DNA of 64,000 nucleotides from Fodinibacter sp963833495 (GTDB taxonomy: Bacteria > Actinomycetota > Actinomycetes > Actinomycetales > Dermatophilaceae): contig CAWHYJ010000004.1 of the NCBI GenBank assembly GCA_963833495.1, forward strand, positions 281,325-345,324. The letters are read 5' to 3'. The first letter of the stretch is position 1. Every line of letters starts with the position of its first letter. Shown in pieces: positions 1-8,887 of the stretch. The position numbers and the translations under genes are program-made. Below the pieces are notes generated by a model. It had not been told where the DNA came from, ran no database searches, and saw nothing but the letters and a program-made list of their open reading frames with translations.

Positions 1-304
1 CGAGCTGGGGTCGGACCCGCTGTACGTCGAGCTCTGTGCCACCCACGACAGCTACCGGGCCAGGTTGACCCCCAAGCCGTTCCGCGTCGGTGCCCGCGCG
101 CTGACAGTGTCGTGGCCGTTCGCCGACGAGGGTGCGCGCGGCCGGTACGAGGAGTGGGTCTCGCAGTACGACGGCCGCTCGTCGGGGCACGCGGTCTGCC
201 GGCTGGTCAGCGTGTCGGGGCCGGAGCCCGGGCCGGACGAGCAGCGCCTCGTCGGGCTGCACGACACCCGCTGCCGGGTGGGGGAGCGGCTGCCGCTGGC
301 CTGA
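1..304 (+). CDS. Hypothetical protein, C-terminal part (gene starts before the window)
   Basis: An open frame enters from the left edge (first full codon at base 2) and ends at the TGA at 302-304, giving about 100 residues. The start lies outside the window. The visible part contains a PLYVELC stretch, a PKPFR motif and a C-terminal half rich in charged residues, with no membrane segment. The RARLTPKPFR type of motif occurs in uncharacterised actinobacterial proteins, but I cannot name a function. Codon use fits the organism, so it is very likely a real gene. Confidence 0.7.
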   Translation, partial: ELGSDPLYVELCATHDSYRARLTPKPFRVGARALTVSWPFADEGARGRYEEWVSQYDGRSSGHAVCRLVSVSGPEPGPDEQRLVGLHDTRCRVGERLPLA

Positions 305-373
305 GCCGCTCGGCCATCGTGCGGGGATGCCTGACCCGGCTCAGCGGGATCCCTTGTCGGCGGCCGCACTGCA

Positions 374-417
374 ACGTGGGTGATGATCGTCGTGAGGGCA
401 CCGATCTTCACCCACAT
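374..417. repeat. Imperfect inverted repeat with GTGGGT/ACCCAC arms
   Basis: Arms at 374-389 (acgtgggtgatgatcg) and 402-417 (cgatcttcacccacat) pair at 14 of 16 positions around a 12-base loop. It lies in the gap between the end of the first gene and tRNA-Ser. A related hairpin with the same GTGGGT/ACCCAC core is at 21507-21556. It could be a bidirectional terminator; no T-run follows. Nothing else was seen between 305 and 510. Confidence 0.55.
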
Positions 418-510
418 CCCTGGGTGTTGCGGAGGATGGGGGATCCGCGCTGTTCGAGCGTTCGTCCCTCACGCCCGAGCCAGCGCTCCTGGCATCCCTC
501 ATCCGTCCGC

Positions 511-552
511 CACACGACAACGGCACCGCTGTCGCGGTGCCGTTGTCGTGTG
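511..552 (-). terminator. Perfect 18-bp stem-loop after tRNA-Ser
   Basis: cacacgacaacggcaccg (511-528) and its exact complement (535-552) flank a 6-base loop. It starts within the encoded CCA end of the leftward tRNA-Ser, so it is ideally placed to end or process that transcript. No T-run follows, which is common for actinobacterial terminators. Confidence 0.75.
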
Positions 553-638
553 GCGGAGGATGGGGGATTTGAACCCCCGAGGGTTTTATCCCAACACGAT
601 TTCCAATCGTGCGCACTAGGCCACTATGCGAATCCTCC
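551..638 (-). tRNA. tRNA-Ser (anticodon GGA)
   Basis: Read leftward, a 7-bp acceptor stem GGAGGAT/ATCCTCC closes the molecule. The anticodon arm CACGA-TTGGAAA-TCGTG gives anticodon GGA (serine). There is a long variable arm as expected for tRNA-Ser, a GGTTCAAATCC T-arm, discriminator G and an encoded CCA (positions 553-551). Length is about 88 nt with CCA. Confidence 0.95.
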
Positions 639-714
639 GCGGGTGAGGTTACTAGAGGGCGAGCCGCCGACCGAAATCGTCGCCCTCGCGTCCCGCGGCT
701 GCCATGATCTGCGG

Positions 715-1635
715 ATGGGCAACGAGGAGCCCCGGCGCGACGCCGGTGCGGCGCCGACCGCGCCGGATGGCCGGCCGAACGGCCCGGCATCCGGCTCGAC
801 GGCACACGACACGATCGCGGTCGCGCCCACCCCGCCTCCCACCGGCTCCGTCCCCGGCGTGCTCGACGCCGTGCGATCGGCCTTCGCCGGCGTCACGTCG
901 CGCAGGGCCCTGGGCTGGGTGCTGCTCGTCGCGTGGGCGGTGTGGCTGGTCGCGGTGTGGGTCGTCCAGCCCCGGTTGGTGCCCCAGGGCCTCCTCGCCG
1001 ACGACCTGGCCCAGGGCCGGGTCACCTCCTACCGGGTCGTCACGGTCGACGAGGACGGGAGGCGCGGGCCGGCGTCCGGCCCCTACCGCGTCAACGTCTA
1101 CCCGGCTGGCGCCGACCACAGCGAGGTCGCCGACGGCGAGGTCGACGGCCGGCCGGTCACCGTCGCCTACTGGGTCGACTCGCCGGTGGCTTCACTGCGC
1201 GTTCTCGAGCCCAACGGCATCTCCTCCGGCACCGTCGACGAGGTGGTCGCCGGCTTCCGGGACGCTGGTGTGCCTGAGGCGAGTGCCAGCGCCTTCTTCC
1301 GCGGCCTGCCGGCGGACCGCGCCTACAACGCCGCATTCCTGCTGCTGCTTGCCACCTTGTCGGTCGTCATCCTGGGGCCCCGCCCGAGGCGTGGCACCCG
1401 GTGGTTCTGGTTCTGGCTGACCGTGGGGCCGCTCTTGGTCGTAGTGCCGGTCTTCGCCGTCGCCGAGCTGCTCCGCCCCAGGGACGAGGCCGCCGACACG
1501 GTGCACCCACCCGGGGTCGCCGGCCGGTGGAGCGGGCTCAAGGGGTGGGGCGTCGGCATCGTGCTCTCGGTCGGGGGCGGGTGGGTGCTCAGCACGCTCA
1601 GCGGCGTCGCGCCGATCTGGTTCATTCGCGGCTGA
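715..1635 (+). CDS. Membrane protein of unknown function
   Basis: A 306-residue protein from ATG 715. The N-terminal 65 residues are hydrophilic and rich in Pro, Ala and Gly. A transmembrane helix follows at about 65-85 (GWVLLVAWAVWLVAVWVV). An extracytoplasmic domain of about 115 residues comes next, then two close helices near 205-245 and a final hydrophobic segment at the C-terminus. It stands alone between tRNA-Ser and the SRP RNA. I do not recognise the family and propose no function. Confidence 0.8.
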   Translation: MGNEEPRRDAGAAPTAPDGRPNGPASGSTAHDTIAVAPTPPPTGSVPGVLDAVRSAFAGVTSRRALGWVLLVAWAVWLVAVWVVQPRLVPQGLLADDLAQGRVTSYRVVTVDEDGRRGPASGPYRVNVYPAGADHSEVADGEVDGRPVTVAYWVDSPVASLRVLEPNGISSGTVDEVVAGFRDAGVPEASASAFFRGLPADRAYNAAFLLLLATLSVVILGPRPRRGTRWFWFWLTVGPLLVVVPVFAVAELLRPRDEAADTVHPPGVAGRWSGLKGWGVGIVLSVGGGWVLSTLSGVAPIWFIRG

Positions 1636-1703
1636 CTCGCGAAGGTCCTCGGCGCAGGCTGCGGATTTCCCGGGATGCCGGGTGCCCGCCTAGGATCGTG
1701 CTC

Positions 1704-1792
1704 GGCACCCCGCGTGGTGGTACCCCGCTGAACTCCCCCAGGGCAGGAATGCAGCAAGGGCAGGTGGGCTCTTCCAGGTACGCGGGGTGTCC
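1704..1792 (+). ncRNA. ffs: Signal recognition particle RNA, small bacterial type (4.5S)
   Basis: Outer stem GGCACCCCGCGT near 1704 pairs with ACGCGGGGTGTC ending at 1792. The conserved Ffh-binding region is present as CAGGGCAGGAATGCAGCAAGG, preceded by the CGCTGAAC motif of SRP RNAs. The RNA with Ffh and FtsY targets membrane and secreted proteins. Its position close to dnaX matches other actinobacteria, as I recall. Exact ends are estimated from the helix. Confidence 0.92.
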
Positions 1793-1874
1793 TCGTACCC
1801 GAATCCGGCCGGCGTGGCGGGTGCGGCAGCCGCGGCAGCGGGCCGTCCGGCATCCAGCGCCGTGGGGGTGCGGC

Positions 1875-2699
1875 TCAGCGTGCGGCGGGAACGCTCTGCT
1901 GCTCCGCGGGCTCGGTGGACCCGCAGGCGCCACCACATCCGTCGGAACCGCACCCGTGCCCGGCATCCTCGACGGTGTCGGACGCCTCGGCGCCGGTGCC
2001 ACAGGCACCACCGCAGCAGCCGCCACCACAGCCGCCGCCCCCGGCGACGGGCTCGGGCTCGGTGCCCTGGAGGTCCCAGACCTGGCGGATGGCGTTGAGC
2101 ATGACCTCGACCGGCTGGGCGCCGCTGACGCCGAACTTCTGGTCGAGCACGAAGGTGGGCACCGAGGTGATGCCGATCTGGTTGGCGAGCGCGAGATCGG
2201 TGCGTACGTCGATGCCGTGGTCATCGCCCGCGAGCAGCTCGCGCACGGCGGTCTCGTCGAGGCCGGCCTCGACGCCGAGGCGCACGAGGGTGTCGGGGTC
2301 GCCGATCGACTCGCCCTCGGTGTACCAGGCGCGCATCACGCGCTCGGTGACCTCGTCCTCACGGCCCAAGGCGCGGGCGAAGTGGAGCAGCCGGTGGGCG
2401 TCGTAGGAGTTGCCGCCGCGCAGCGACTCCCACTGGAAGTCGAGCCCGACCGCGGCGGCGTCGGCCGCCATCCGCTCGTGCTGGGCGACCATCTGTTCAC
2501 GCGGGACGCCGTACTTCTCGGCGACCCGGTCGATCGCCGGGGCGTCGTCGACGGCGGGCGCGGAGCGGTCGAGCTGGAAGCTGTGCCAGACGACCCCCAC
2601 CTCGTCGCCGTGCTCGAACTGCTCGAGGGCGAGCTCGAGGTGCCGCCGGCCGAGGTGGCAGAACGGGCAGAGGATGTCGGACCAGACGTCGATGCGCAC
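1875..2699 (-). CDS. DsbA family oxidoreductase, FrnE-like, with Cys-rich tail
   Basis: A 274-residue cytoplasmic thioredoxin-fold protein; start taken as GTG 2699, just before the conserved RIDVWSDILCPFC strand. The active site is CPFC followed by the HLGRRHLE helix, and the cis-proline region is SVPTFVLDQKF. Family members (FrnE-like) are thiol oxidoreductases or isomerases; polyketide FrnE and stress-related homologues are known. Odd feature: after the fold ends, about 50 residues of Gly/Cys-rich tail carry seven cysteines in CGGGCCGGAC and CGSDGCGGAC patterns, suggesting metal binding or extra redox chemistry. It has no signal peptide. It stands alone, leftward. Confidence 0.88.
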   Translation of the reverse strand: MRIDVWSDILCPFCHLGRRHLELALEQFEHGDEVGVVWHSFQLDRSAPAVDDAPAIDRVAEKYGVPREQMVAQHERMAADAAAVGLDFQWESLRGGNSYDAHRLLHFARALGREDEVTERVMRAWYTEGESIGDPDTLVRLGVEAGLDETAVRELLAGDDHGIDVRTDLALANQIGITSVPTFVLDQKFGVSGAQPVEVMLNAIRQVWDLQGTEPEPVAGGGGCGGGCCGGACGTGAEASDTVEDAGHGCGSDGCGGACGSTEPAEQQSVPAAR

Positions 2700-2778
2700 G
2701 TCATGAGGGTAATCCGCCGACCCCCGTGCGACCGAACGACCGTCCACCGGCCGGGCGGCAGCCTGATGGCGGGATGGG

Positions 2779-4230
2779 TCAGACCCGGTGCTCGTCGGCC
2801 GCGGACCGCAGGGTGCGCCGGCCCCAGAGCCAGCACAGGGCCACGGCCGTCACGAGGCTGAGGCCGGTGGCCCCGAGCACCCCCAGGTCGGCCGCCCGGG
2901 CGGTGAGCAGCCCCCCGACGAGGGCACAGAGCACGAGGGAGCGGGCGAACCACAGCGTCATCACCATCGGGCCGACGTCGGGCAGGAACGCCAGGAACGG
3001 CGGGCGACCCCTGAAGGCGGCCACCCACTGGGCCCCCAGGGCCAGCGCCCCGACGCCGACCACCCACACCACGACGTCGAGAAGCCCGACCGGGGATGCC
3101 GGGACGAGGGCGTTCACCGCCACGGCCAGCGGGAGCCCGAGCACGAGCAGGAATGCGGCCGGCAGCACGGTGTGCGCGGCGGCCTCGGTGCCCAGGCCCA
3201 GACCGCTGAGCCGGGGTGTGCCGAGGGTGTCGCCGAGCAGCCGCAGGCCCTCGGCCCACACCCCGACGCCGAGGTAGAGCGCGGCCACCGCCACGACGCC
3301 GATCGCGACCGGCACCTCCGGGTCGCTGATCGACCAGGCCACCCCGGCCGCCCCGGGGGCGGCGAGCAGGGCACCGGACAGCAGCAGCCCGGGCTGGCGG
3401 CGCAGGCCGATCAGGTCGCGGGCGACCACGGTGCCGAGCCGGCCCCGCGAGCGCAGCCGCAGGCCGCGCCCGCGGTGCACGGGGGTGGCGGTCTCGAGCC
3501 GGGCCGCCCGCAGGTCACCAGCAAGCACCGCGCCGCCCAACCGGGTCGAGCGGATGCTCTGCGCGCGCAGCTCGGGAAGCCCGAGGCGGCGCAGCGCCGC
3601 GGACGGGCCGAGTGCCCGGGGTGCGCGTCGGCGGCCGAGGCCGCTGGCCGGCATCCGGTCGGGGCCGCCCGAGCCGGCACCGACCTGGCCGGCGAGCCAG
3701 GCCGCGGCGACCACCACCCCGAGCGCCGGGCCGACCAGCAGCGCGACGAAGAACGCAGTGGGCCCGGTCGTGCCCGACGCCCACAGCCCCCCGCCGAGCA
3801 CGCCCGCGGTGACGGTGGCGCCGGCCACGAGGAGGGTGGCGGAGACCAGCCACCACTCACGCAGGGTGCTCGCCCGGTCGAGGGGGCCGGCGACGACGTG
3901 GTCGACCCAGGGTAGTGGCGGCACCACCGGCCCACGGCGCCGCCCGATGCCGTGCACGAGCACCGTGAGCGCGCCGGCGAGGGCGAGAGCGACCACCGCT
4001 GCGCCCGGCCCGAGCAGCCGGTCGTGGATCCACTCCGGGTCGGTCGTGATGAACAGGGCCCGCGCCACGGTGAACCCGTAGGTGAATGCCAGCAGCGCGA
4101 GGAGGTAGACGGCATACAGCACCCGCTGCACGGCGCCGGTGCCGTGTGGGCCGTGCAGCACGTGGGTGATGTCCTGCAGGCGCTCGGCGTCCTGCGCCCG
4201 CTGCTCGGCGGCGGTCAGGCCGGAGGTCAT
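2779..4230 (-). CDS. ABC transporter permease-type membrane protein
   Basis: 483 residues from ATG 4230, with about 9-11 hydrophobic helices grouped in N-terminal (35-150), central and C-terminal halves, separated by a long basic cytoplasmic loop around residues 170-270. Its ATG overlaps the stop codon of the ATPase gene (ATGA at 4230-4227), so translation is coupled and the two products likely form one ABC exporter. The arrangement resembles the DUF6297-type permeases of actinobacteria. Substrate unknown. Confidence 0.8.
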   Translation of the reverse strand: MTSGLTAAEQRAQDAERLQDITHVLHGPHGTGAVQRVLYAVYLLALLAFTYGFTVARALFITTDPEWIHDRLLGPGAAVVALALAGALTVLVHGIGRRRGPVVPPLPWVDHVVAGPLDRASTLREWWLVSATLLVAGATVTAGVLGGGLWASGTTGPTAFFVALLVGPALGVVVAAAWLAGQVGAGSGGPDRMPASGLGRRRAPRALGPSAALRRLGLPELRAQSIRSTRLGGAVLAGDLRAARLETATPVHRGRGLRLRSRGRLGTVVARDLIGLRRQPGLLLSGALLAAPGAAGVAWSISDPEVPVAIGVVAVAALYLGVGVWAEGLRLLGDTLGTPRLSGLGLGTEAAAHTVLPAAFLLVLGLPLAVAVNALVPASPVGLLDVVVWVVGVGALALGAQWVAAFRGRPPFLAFLPDVGPMVMTLWFARSLVLCALVGGLLTARAADLGVLGATGLSLVTAVALCWLWGRRTLRSAADEHRV

Positions 4231-4883
4231 TCCGCGCCGCCGACGTCGACCACCTCGTCGGCGACCGCGGCCGTGAGCACCGGGTCGTGGCACGCCATGA
4301 GCACCGTCGTGCCCGACGCGCAGCGGGCGAGGACCAGCTCACCCACCATGGCCCGCCGGTCGGTGTCGAGCCGCTGCTCGGGCTCGTCGAGGATGAGCAG
4401 CCGGGCCGGCCGGAACCAGGTGAGGGCCAAGCGGAACAACTGGCCCTGCCCGGAGGACAGCTCGTGCGGGAAGCGCTCGCCGAAGGCACCCAGGGAGAAG
4501 GTGTCGAGCTGCTGCTGCACCCGCTGCGCGCAGCTGGAGGCATCGCGGCCCCAGGTCGCGTCGACGAGGGTCAGGTGGTCGGCGAGGGTGAGGTCGCGGT
4601 AGGCCGCCGGGGGGCCGATGAGGGCCGCGACGTTCTCGCGGGTGGAGCGGCGGCGCTCGTCGGCCGGGTCACCGTCGATGGTGACCGAACCGGTGGTGGG
4701 GGCGAGCAGCCCCGCGACCAGCCGCAGCAAGGTGGTCTTGCCCGACCCGTTCGGGCCCCGCACCACGACGCACGACCCGGGCTCGGCGACCAGGCTCAGG
4801 GGCGCGAGCAGGGTCGCGACGTCGAGCACCTTGGAGACCTCGTCGGCCACGACCCGGCATCCGGGGACGGTTCCTGCCGCCAC
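4227..4883 (-). CDS. ABC transporter ATP-binding protein
   Basis: A 218-residue ATPase. Walker A is GPNGSGKTT, the signature is LSSGQGQ, Walker B with the catalytic Glu is LLILDEPEQRLD, and the switch His lies in ACHDP. It is small but complete for an ABC nucleotide-binding domain. Start chosen at GTG 4883 because GGAGGT lies 8 nt upstream; a GTG at 4892 directly abuts that site. It is the first gene of a two-gene unit with the permease at 2779-4230, and is divergent from dnaX. Confidence 0.9.
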   Translation of the reverse strand: MAAGTVPGCRVVADEVSKVLDVATLLAPLSLVAEPGSCVVVRGPNGSGKTTLLRLVAGLLAPTTGSVTIDGDPADERRRSTRENVAALIGPPAAYRDLTLADHLTLVDATWGRDASSCAQRVQQQLDTFSLGAFGERFPHELSSGQGQLFRLALTWFRPARLLILDEPEQRLDTDRRAMVGELVLARCASGTTVLMACHDPVLTAAVADEVVDVGGAE

Positions 4884-5033
4884 TGTGGACACCTCCGCGT
4901 CGCCGTGCACCGGTCGTCGGAACACTAGCGCCAGATGCCGACACGACCCGCTCGGAGCACCTCCGGCGAGACGGCATCCACAGAGCGAAGTGCGGCGTGC
5001 CGGGTGTCCGGCATCGCGGCTAGGGTTCGGGTG

Positions 5034-7283
5034 ATGAGCACCGCGCTGTATCGCCGCTACCGCCCCGAGACGTTCACCGACGTCATCGGGCAGGAGCACG
5101 TGACCGAGCCGCTCATGCAGGCGCTGCGCACCGGCCGGGTCAACCACGCCTACCTGTTCAGCGGCCCGCGCGGCTGCGGCAAGACCACCAGCGCGCGCAT
5201 CCTCGCGCGGTGCCTGAACTGCGAGACCGGGCCCACGCCCGAGCCGTGCGGCACCTGCGACTCGTGCGTGGCACTCGCCCGCGGCGGGTCCGGCACGGTC
5301 GACGTCATCGAGATCGACGCCGCGAGCCACGGCGGTGTCGACGACGCCCGTGACCTGCGCGAGCGCGCGTCCTACGGCCCGGCCCAGAGCCGCTACAAGA
5401 TCTACATCATCGACGAGGCGCACATGGTCACGCCGCAGGGCTTCAACGCGCTGCTGAAGATCGTCGAGGAGCCGCCGGAGCACGTGAAGTTCGTCTTCGC
5501 GACCACCGAGCCCGAGAAGGTCATCGGCACCATCCGCTCGCGCACCCACCACTACCCGTTCCGGCTCGTGCCGCCCGCCCGGCTGCAGGCCTACATGGAA
5601 GAGCTCTGCGTCAAGGAGGGCGTCGCGGTGGCGCCGGGCGTGCTGTCCTTCGTCGTGCGGGCCGGCGGCGGCTCGGTGCGTGACTCTTTGTCGGTGCTCG
5701 ACCAGCTCATCGCGGGGTCGGGGCCGGAGGGCCTCACCTACGAGTCGGCCGCGGCGCTGCTCGGCTTCACCGACGGCGAGCTGCTGGATGCCGCGATCGA
5801 CGCCTTCGCGGCCGGCGACGCGGCCTCGGTCTTCCGGTCGATCGACAAGGTCGTCGAGACCGGGCTCGACCCCCGGCGCTTCGTCGAGGACCTCCTCGAG
5901 CGGTTGCGCGACCTCATCGTCGTCGCCGCGGTCACCGACGGCGCCGGCTCGGTGCTGCGGCACGTGCCGGAAGACCAGCTCGAGCGGATGCGGCGCCAGG
6001 CGGCCGCCTTCGGGCCGGGGGCGCTCTCTCGGGCGGCCGATGTCGTCAACTCCGGCCTCACCGAGATGACCGGCGCCACGGCCCCGCGCCTCCAGCTCGA
6101 GCTCATCGCCGCCCGCATCCTGCTGCCCGGCGCTGCCGGCGAGGCCGGGTACGCCGCGCGCCTCGACCGGCTCGAGCGCCGCCTCGACGTCGGTGGGGTG
6201 CCCACGGCCGCGGTCTCGTATGCCGCGCCCGCGCCGCCCGCTGCGGCTGCGCCTCCCGCTCACGCGGCGGCGCCGGGTGCGGGGTCCCAGCCGATGCCGC
6301 CGGCGGCGCCGGTGTTCTCCGCTCCCCCCGCGGCGTCCGGCCCGCCTTCGGCCGCTGCGACGCAGGCGGCTCGGCCCGCCTCGGGCGGGCACGCCTCCTC
6401 TGCCGACGTCGAGCCGGCACCCGATCACGTCCCGCCCGAGCACGACGCAGGGCGCGAGCCCGCGGGCGGGGCGGCAACGGCATCCGCGCCGGTGGCGGTG
6501 CCTCCGCCGGCGGCCGCACTCGCGACGGTGCCCGAGCCGGCACCGGTCGCGCACCCGGTGGGGCCCGGCGGCCTCGACACCGACGCGCTGCGCCGCTCGT
6601 GGCCCGACGTGCTCGACTGGCTCAGCCGCAACAAGCGGGTCACCTGGACCTTCGTCGCGCAGAACGCCCAGGTCGTCGACTACGACGGCCAGCGGGTGCT
6701 GCTCGGCATCTCCACCGTCGGGCTCGCCGAGACCTTCCGGCGCGGCGCCCACGCCGACTACGTGCGGCAGGCCCTCATCGACGTCCTCGGGGTCGACGCC
6801 CGGGTCGAGGGGGTGCCCTCCGACGACGCGGGGGTCACCGCCCGCGGCGGGCCCCCGCCGGCGGTGCCGTCCGGCTCCGGTTCCAGCCCGTGGGATGCCG
6901 GGCCCGGCCAGGCGCCCTCCGCCACCGCGTCCGCACCGCCCGACGACAGCGACGGCGCAGGTGCCGGCCGCCGCAGCGGCTCGGGGCCCGGTCCCACCGA
7001 TGTGTCCGGCGCCCGCGAGGGCAGTGCTCGCACCCGGGAGCCGGCGAGCTGGTCCGACGCCCCACCCCCACCCGACACCGCGCCCTCGTGGGCCAGCCCC
7101 CTCGAGCAGGCCAGGGCGGCAGTCGCCGTCGAGGCAGAGGCCGAGGTCGTCGCTGCCGAGCACGTCGTCGACGACACGGCGATCAGCGACGACGACGAGT
7201 CGATCGACGACCTCACCGACGTGGGGATCCCGGTGGTCGAGCGCATCCTCGGCGGCACCGTCATCGCGGAGGACTCGCGGTGA
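5034..7283 (+). CDS. dnaX: DNA polymerase III subunit gamma/tau
   Basis: 749 residues. The N-terminal AAA+ clamp-loader ATPase has Walker A GPRGCGKTT, a four-cysteine zinc knuckle (CLNC...CGTCDSC), Walker B/DEAH IIDEAHM, and sensor-1 FATTEPEKV. After about residue 385 comes a long Ala/Pro-rich linker, then a tau-type domain near 510-600 (RRSWPDVLDWLSRNKRVTW) and an acidic C-terminus. The product loads the sliding clamp and links core polymerases. ATG 5034 is the natural start before the STALYRRYRPETF motif. Its stop overlaps the next gene's GTG (GTGA). Confidence 0.97.
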   Translation: MSTALYRRYRPETFTDVIGQEHVTEPLMQALRTGRVNHAYLFSGPRGCGKTTSARILARCLNCETGPTPEPCGTCDSCVALARGGSGTVDVIEIDAASHGGVDDARDLRERASYGPAQSRYKIYIIDEAHMVTPQGFNALLKIVEEPPEHVKFVFATTEPEKVIGTIRSRTHHYPFRLVPPARLQAYMEELCVKEGVAVAPGVLSFVVRAGGGSVRDSLSVLDQLIAGSGPEGLTYESAAALLGFTDGELLDAAIDAFAAGDAASVFRSIDKVVETGLDPRRFVEDLLERLRDLIVVAAVTDGAGSVLRHVPEDQLERMRRQAAAFGPGALSRAADVVNSGLTEMTGATAPRLQLELIAARILLPGAAGEAGYAARLDRLERRLDVGGVPTAAVSYAAPAPPAAAAPPAHAAAPGAGSQPMPPAAPVFSAPPAASGPPSAAATQAARPASGGHASSADVEPAPDHVPPEHDAGREPAGGAATASAPVAVPPPAAALATVPEPAPVAHPVGPGGLDTDALRRSWPDVLDWLSRNKRVTWTFVAQNAQVVDYDGQRVLLGISTVGLAETFRRGAHADYVRQALIDVLGVDARVEGVPSDDAGVTARGGPPPAVPSGSGSSPWDAGPGQAPSATASAPPDDSDGAGAGRRSGSGPGPTDVSGAREGSARTREPASWSDAPPPPDTAPSWASPLEQARAAVAVEAEAEVVAAEHVVDDTAISDDDESIDDLTDVGIPVVERILGGTVIAEDSR

Positions 7284-7975
7284 GCGCACGGTCCTACCGG
7301 GTCAGTCACAGCGTGGTGGCCCCGCTGTCCAAGGTGCTCTGGCGGCCGACCATCACCGGCACCGAGAACGTCCCGCCCACCGGCGGCGTGCTCATCGCGA
7401 GCAACCACCTGTCGTTCATCGACTCGTTCGCCATCCCGATCGCGGCGCCGCGGCCGGTCGCCTTCCTGGCGAAGTCCGACTACTTCACCGGCACCGGTGT
7501 CAGCGGGGCCGTGCGGCGGGCCTTCTTCGCCAACTCCAACGCCATCCCCGTCGACCGGCACTCGTCCCGGGCGGCCCAGGAGTCGCTCGACGCGGCCCTG
7601 GTCGTGCTGCAGGAGGGCAGGGGGTTCGGCATCTACCCCGAGGGCACCCGCTCGCGCGACGGCCGCCTCTACAAGGGCCGCACCGGGGTGGCCTGGCTGG
7701 CCCTCACCGCCGGCGTGCCCGTCGTGCCGGTCGGCCTGGTCGGCACTGACCGCGTGCAGCCGATCGGGGCGAGCTTCCCGCGGCTGGCGAAGGTGCGGGT
7801 GGCGTTCGGGCGGCCCATCTACCCGGCATCCTTCGCGGGCATGCCGGCCGGCAAGGCCCGGCGCCTGCTCACCGACGAGGTCATGGACGCCATTGCCGCC
7901 CTCTCCGGCCAGGAGCGGGCCGACACCTACAACGAGCTGCCGCCCGAGTCCACGGGTGCGGCAGTCGGCATCTGA
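7280..7975 (+). CDS. Lysophospholipid acyltransferase family protein (1-acyl-G3P acyltransferase-like)
   Basis: 231 residues from GTG 7280, overlapping the dnaX stop. PlsC-family motifs are in order: NHLSFID (H-x4-D catalytic pair), the substrate-binding YPEGTRSRDG block, and a VPVVPVGLVGT segment. The family transfers acyl chains from acyl-CoA or acyl-ACP to lysophosphatidate or related acceptors at the membrane. There is no clear transmembrane helix, so it is probably peripheral. Translational coupling to dnaX reflects compact packing rather than a shared pathway. Confidence 0.9.
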   Translation: MSARSYRVSHSVVAPLSKVLWRPTITGTENVPPTGGVLIASNHLSFIDSFAIPIAAPRPVAFLAKSDYFTGTGVSGAVRRAFFANSNAIPVDRHSSRAAQESLDAALVVLQEGRGFGIYPEGTRSRDGRLYKGRTGVAWLALTAGVPVVPVGLVGTDRVQPIGASFPRLAKVRVAFGRPIYPASFAGMPAGKARRLLTDEVMDAIAALSGQERADTYNELPPESTGAAVGI

Positions 7976-7988
7976 GAAGGAGAACACC

Positions 7989-8213
7989 ATGTCGACGACC
8001 CAGCGTTTCGAGGCCACCGGGCTCACCTGCGGCCACTGCGCCAAGGCGGTCAGCGAGGAGCTGATGGCCCTCGACGGCGTGCTCGACGCCCAGGTCGAGG
8101 TGGTCGACGGCGGCGCGTCGACGGTCACCGTCGTCACCGAGCGCGACCTCACCGACGACGAGGTGGTCGCCGCGCTCGACGAGGCCGGCGAGTACGTCCT
8201 CGTCCGCAGCTGA
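7989..8213 (+). CDS. Heavy-metal-associated (HMA) domain protein
   Basis: 74 residues, a single HMA fold. The metal-binding loop reads GLTCGHC (the GMTCxxC motif of CopZ-type chaperones), followed by the amphipathic helix AVSEELMALDGV and VTVVTERDLTDDEVVAALDEAG. A clear Shine-Dalgarno (gagaaggag) precedes ATG 7989, 13 nt after the acyltransferase stop. Likely binds Cu(I) or a similar soft metal. No P-type ATPase is adjacent, so its partner must lie elsewhere. Confidence 0.9.
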   Translation: MSTTQRFEATGLTCGHCAKAVSEELMALDGVLDAQVEVVDGGASTVTVVTERDLTDDEVVAALDEAGEYVLVRS

Positions 8214-8287
8214 CCACCCACCGGACGCCACGGCATCCGGGCGCGGCGGCGGACGACACCGTCCGCCCGAGGTCGTAGTCTCGACGT

Positions 8288-8887
8288 GTGTACGAAGGCG
8301 CGGTCCAGGACCTCATCGACGAGCTCGGCAGGCTGCCGGGCGTCGGTCCCAAGAGCGCGCAGCGCATCGCGTTCCACCTGTTGCAGGCCGACCCGGCCGA
8401 CGTCGAGCGCCTGGTGCACTCGCTGACCGAGGTCAAGGCGCGCGTGCGCTTCTGTGAGCTCTGCTTCAACGTCGCCGAGGCCACCCGCTGCCGCATCTGC
8501 CTCGACCCCCGTCGCGACGTGCACTCCATCTGCGTCGTCGAGGAGCCCAAGGACGTCGTCGCCATCGAGCGCACCCGCGAGTTCCGCGGCCGCTACCACG
8601 TGCTCGGCGGCGCGATCAGCCCGATCGACGGCATCGGCCCCGACGACCTACGGGTGCGCGAGCTGCTCGCCCGGCTCGGCGACGGCGTCGTCACCGAGGT
8701 GATCATCGCCACCGACCCCAACCTCGAGGGCGAGGCCACCGCCAGCTACCTGTCCCGGATGCTCAAGGTGTTCGGGCTGCGCGTCACCCGGCTGGCGTCC
8801 GGCCTGCCCGTGGGCGGCGACCTCGAGTACGCCGACGAGGTCACCCTGGGCCGCGCGTTCGAGGGCAGGAGGCTGCTCGATGTCTGA
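8288..8887 (+). CDS. recR: Recombination protein RecR
   Basis: 199 residues, normal RecR length, starting at GTG 8288 (YEGAVQDLIDEL). It has a helix-hairpin-helix (LPGVGPKSAQRIAFHLL), a C4 zinc finger (CELC...CRICLD) and a TOPRIM domain (ICVVEEPKDVVAIE, ATDPNLEGEATA). It works with RecF/RecO to load RecA at gaps. dnaX and recR sit close together in many bacteria; here an acyltransferase and an HMA gene lie between. The 3' end overlaps the next gene by 8 nt. Confidence 0.97.
   Translation: MYEGAVQDLIDELGRLPGVGPKSAQRIAFHLLQADPADVERLVHSLTEVKARVRFCELCFNVAEATRCRICLDPRRDVHSICVVEEPKDVVAIERTREFRGRYHVLGGAISPIDGIGPDDLRVRELLARLGDGVVTEVIIATDPNLEGEATASYLSRMLKVFGLRVTRLASGLPVGGDLEYADEVTLGRAFEGRRLLDV

Noticed and set aside
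4227..7289. A 1020-codon leftward open frame covering dnaX
   Set aside because: Only its last 218 codons (the ABC ATPase) look like protein. The rest is the antisense of dnaX, open because of the GC-rich third codon positions.
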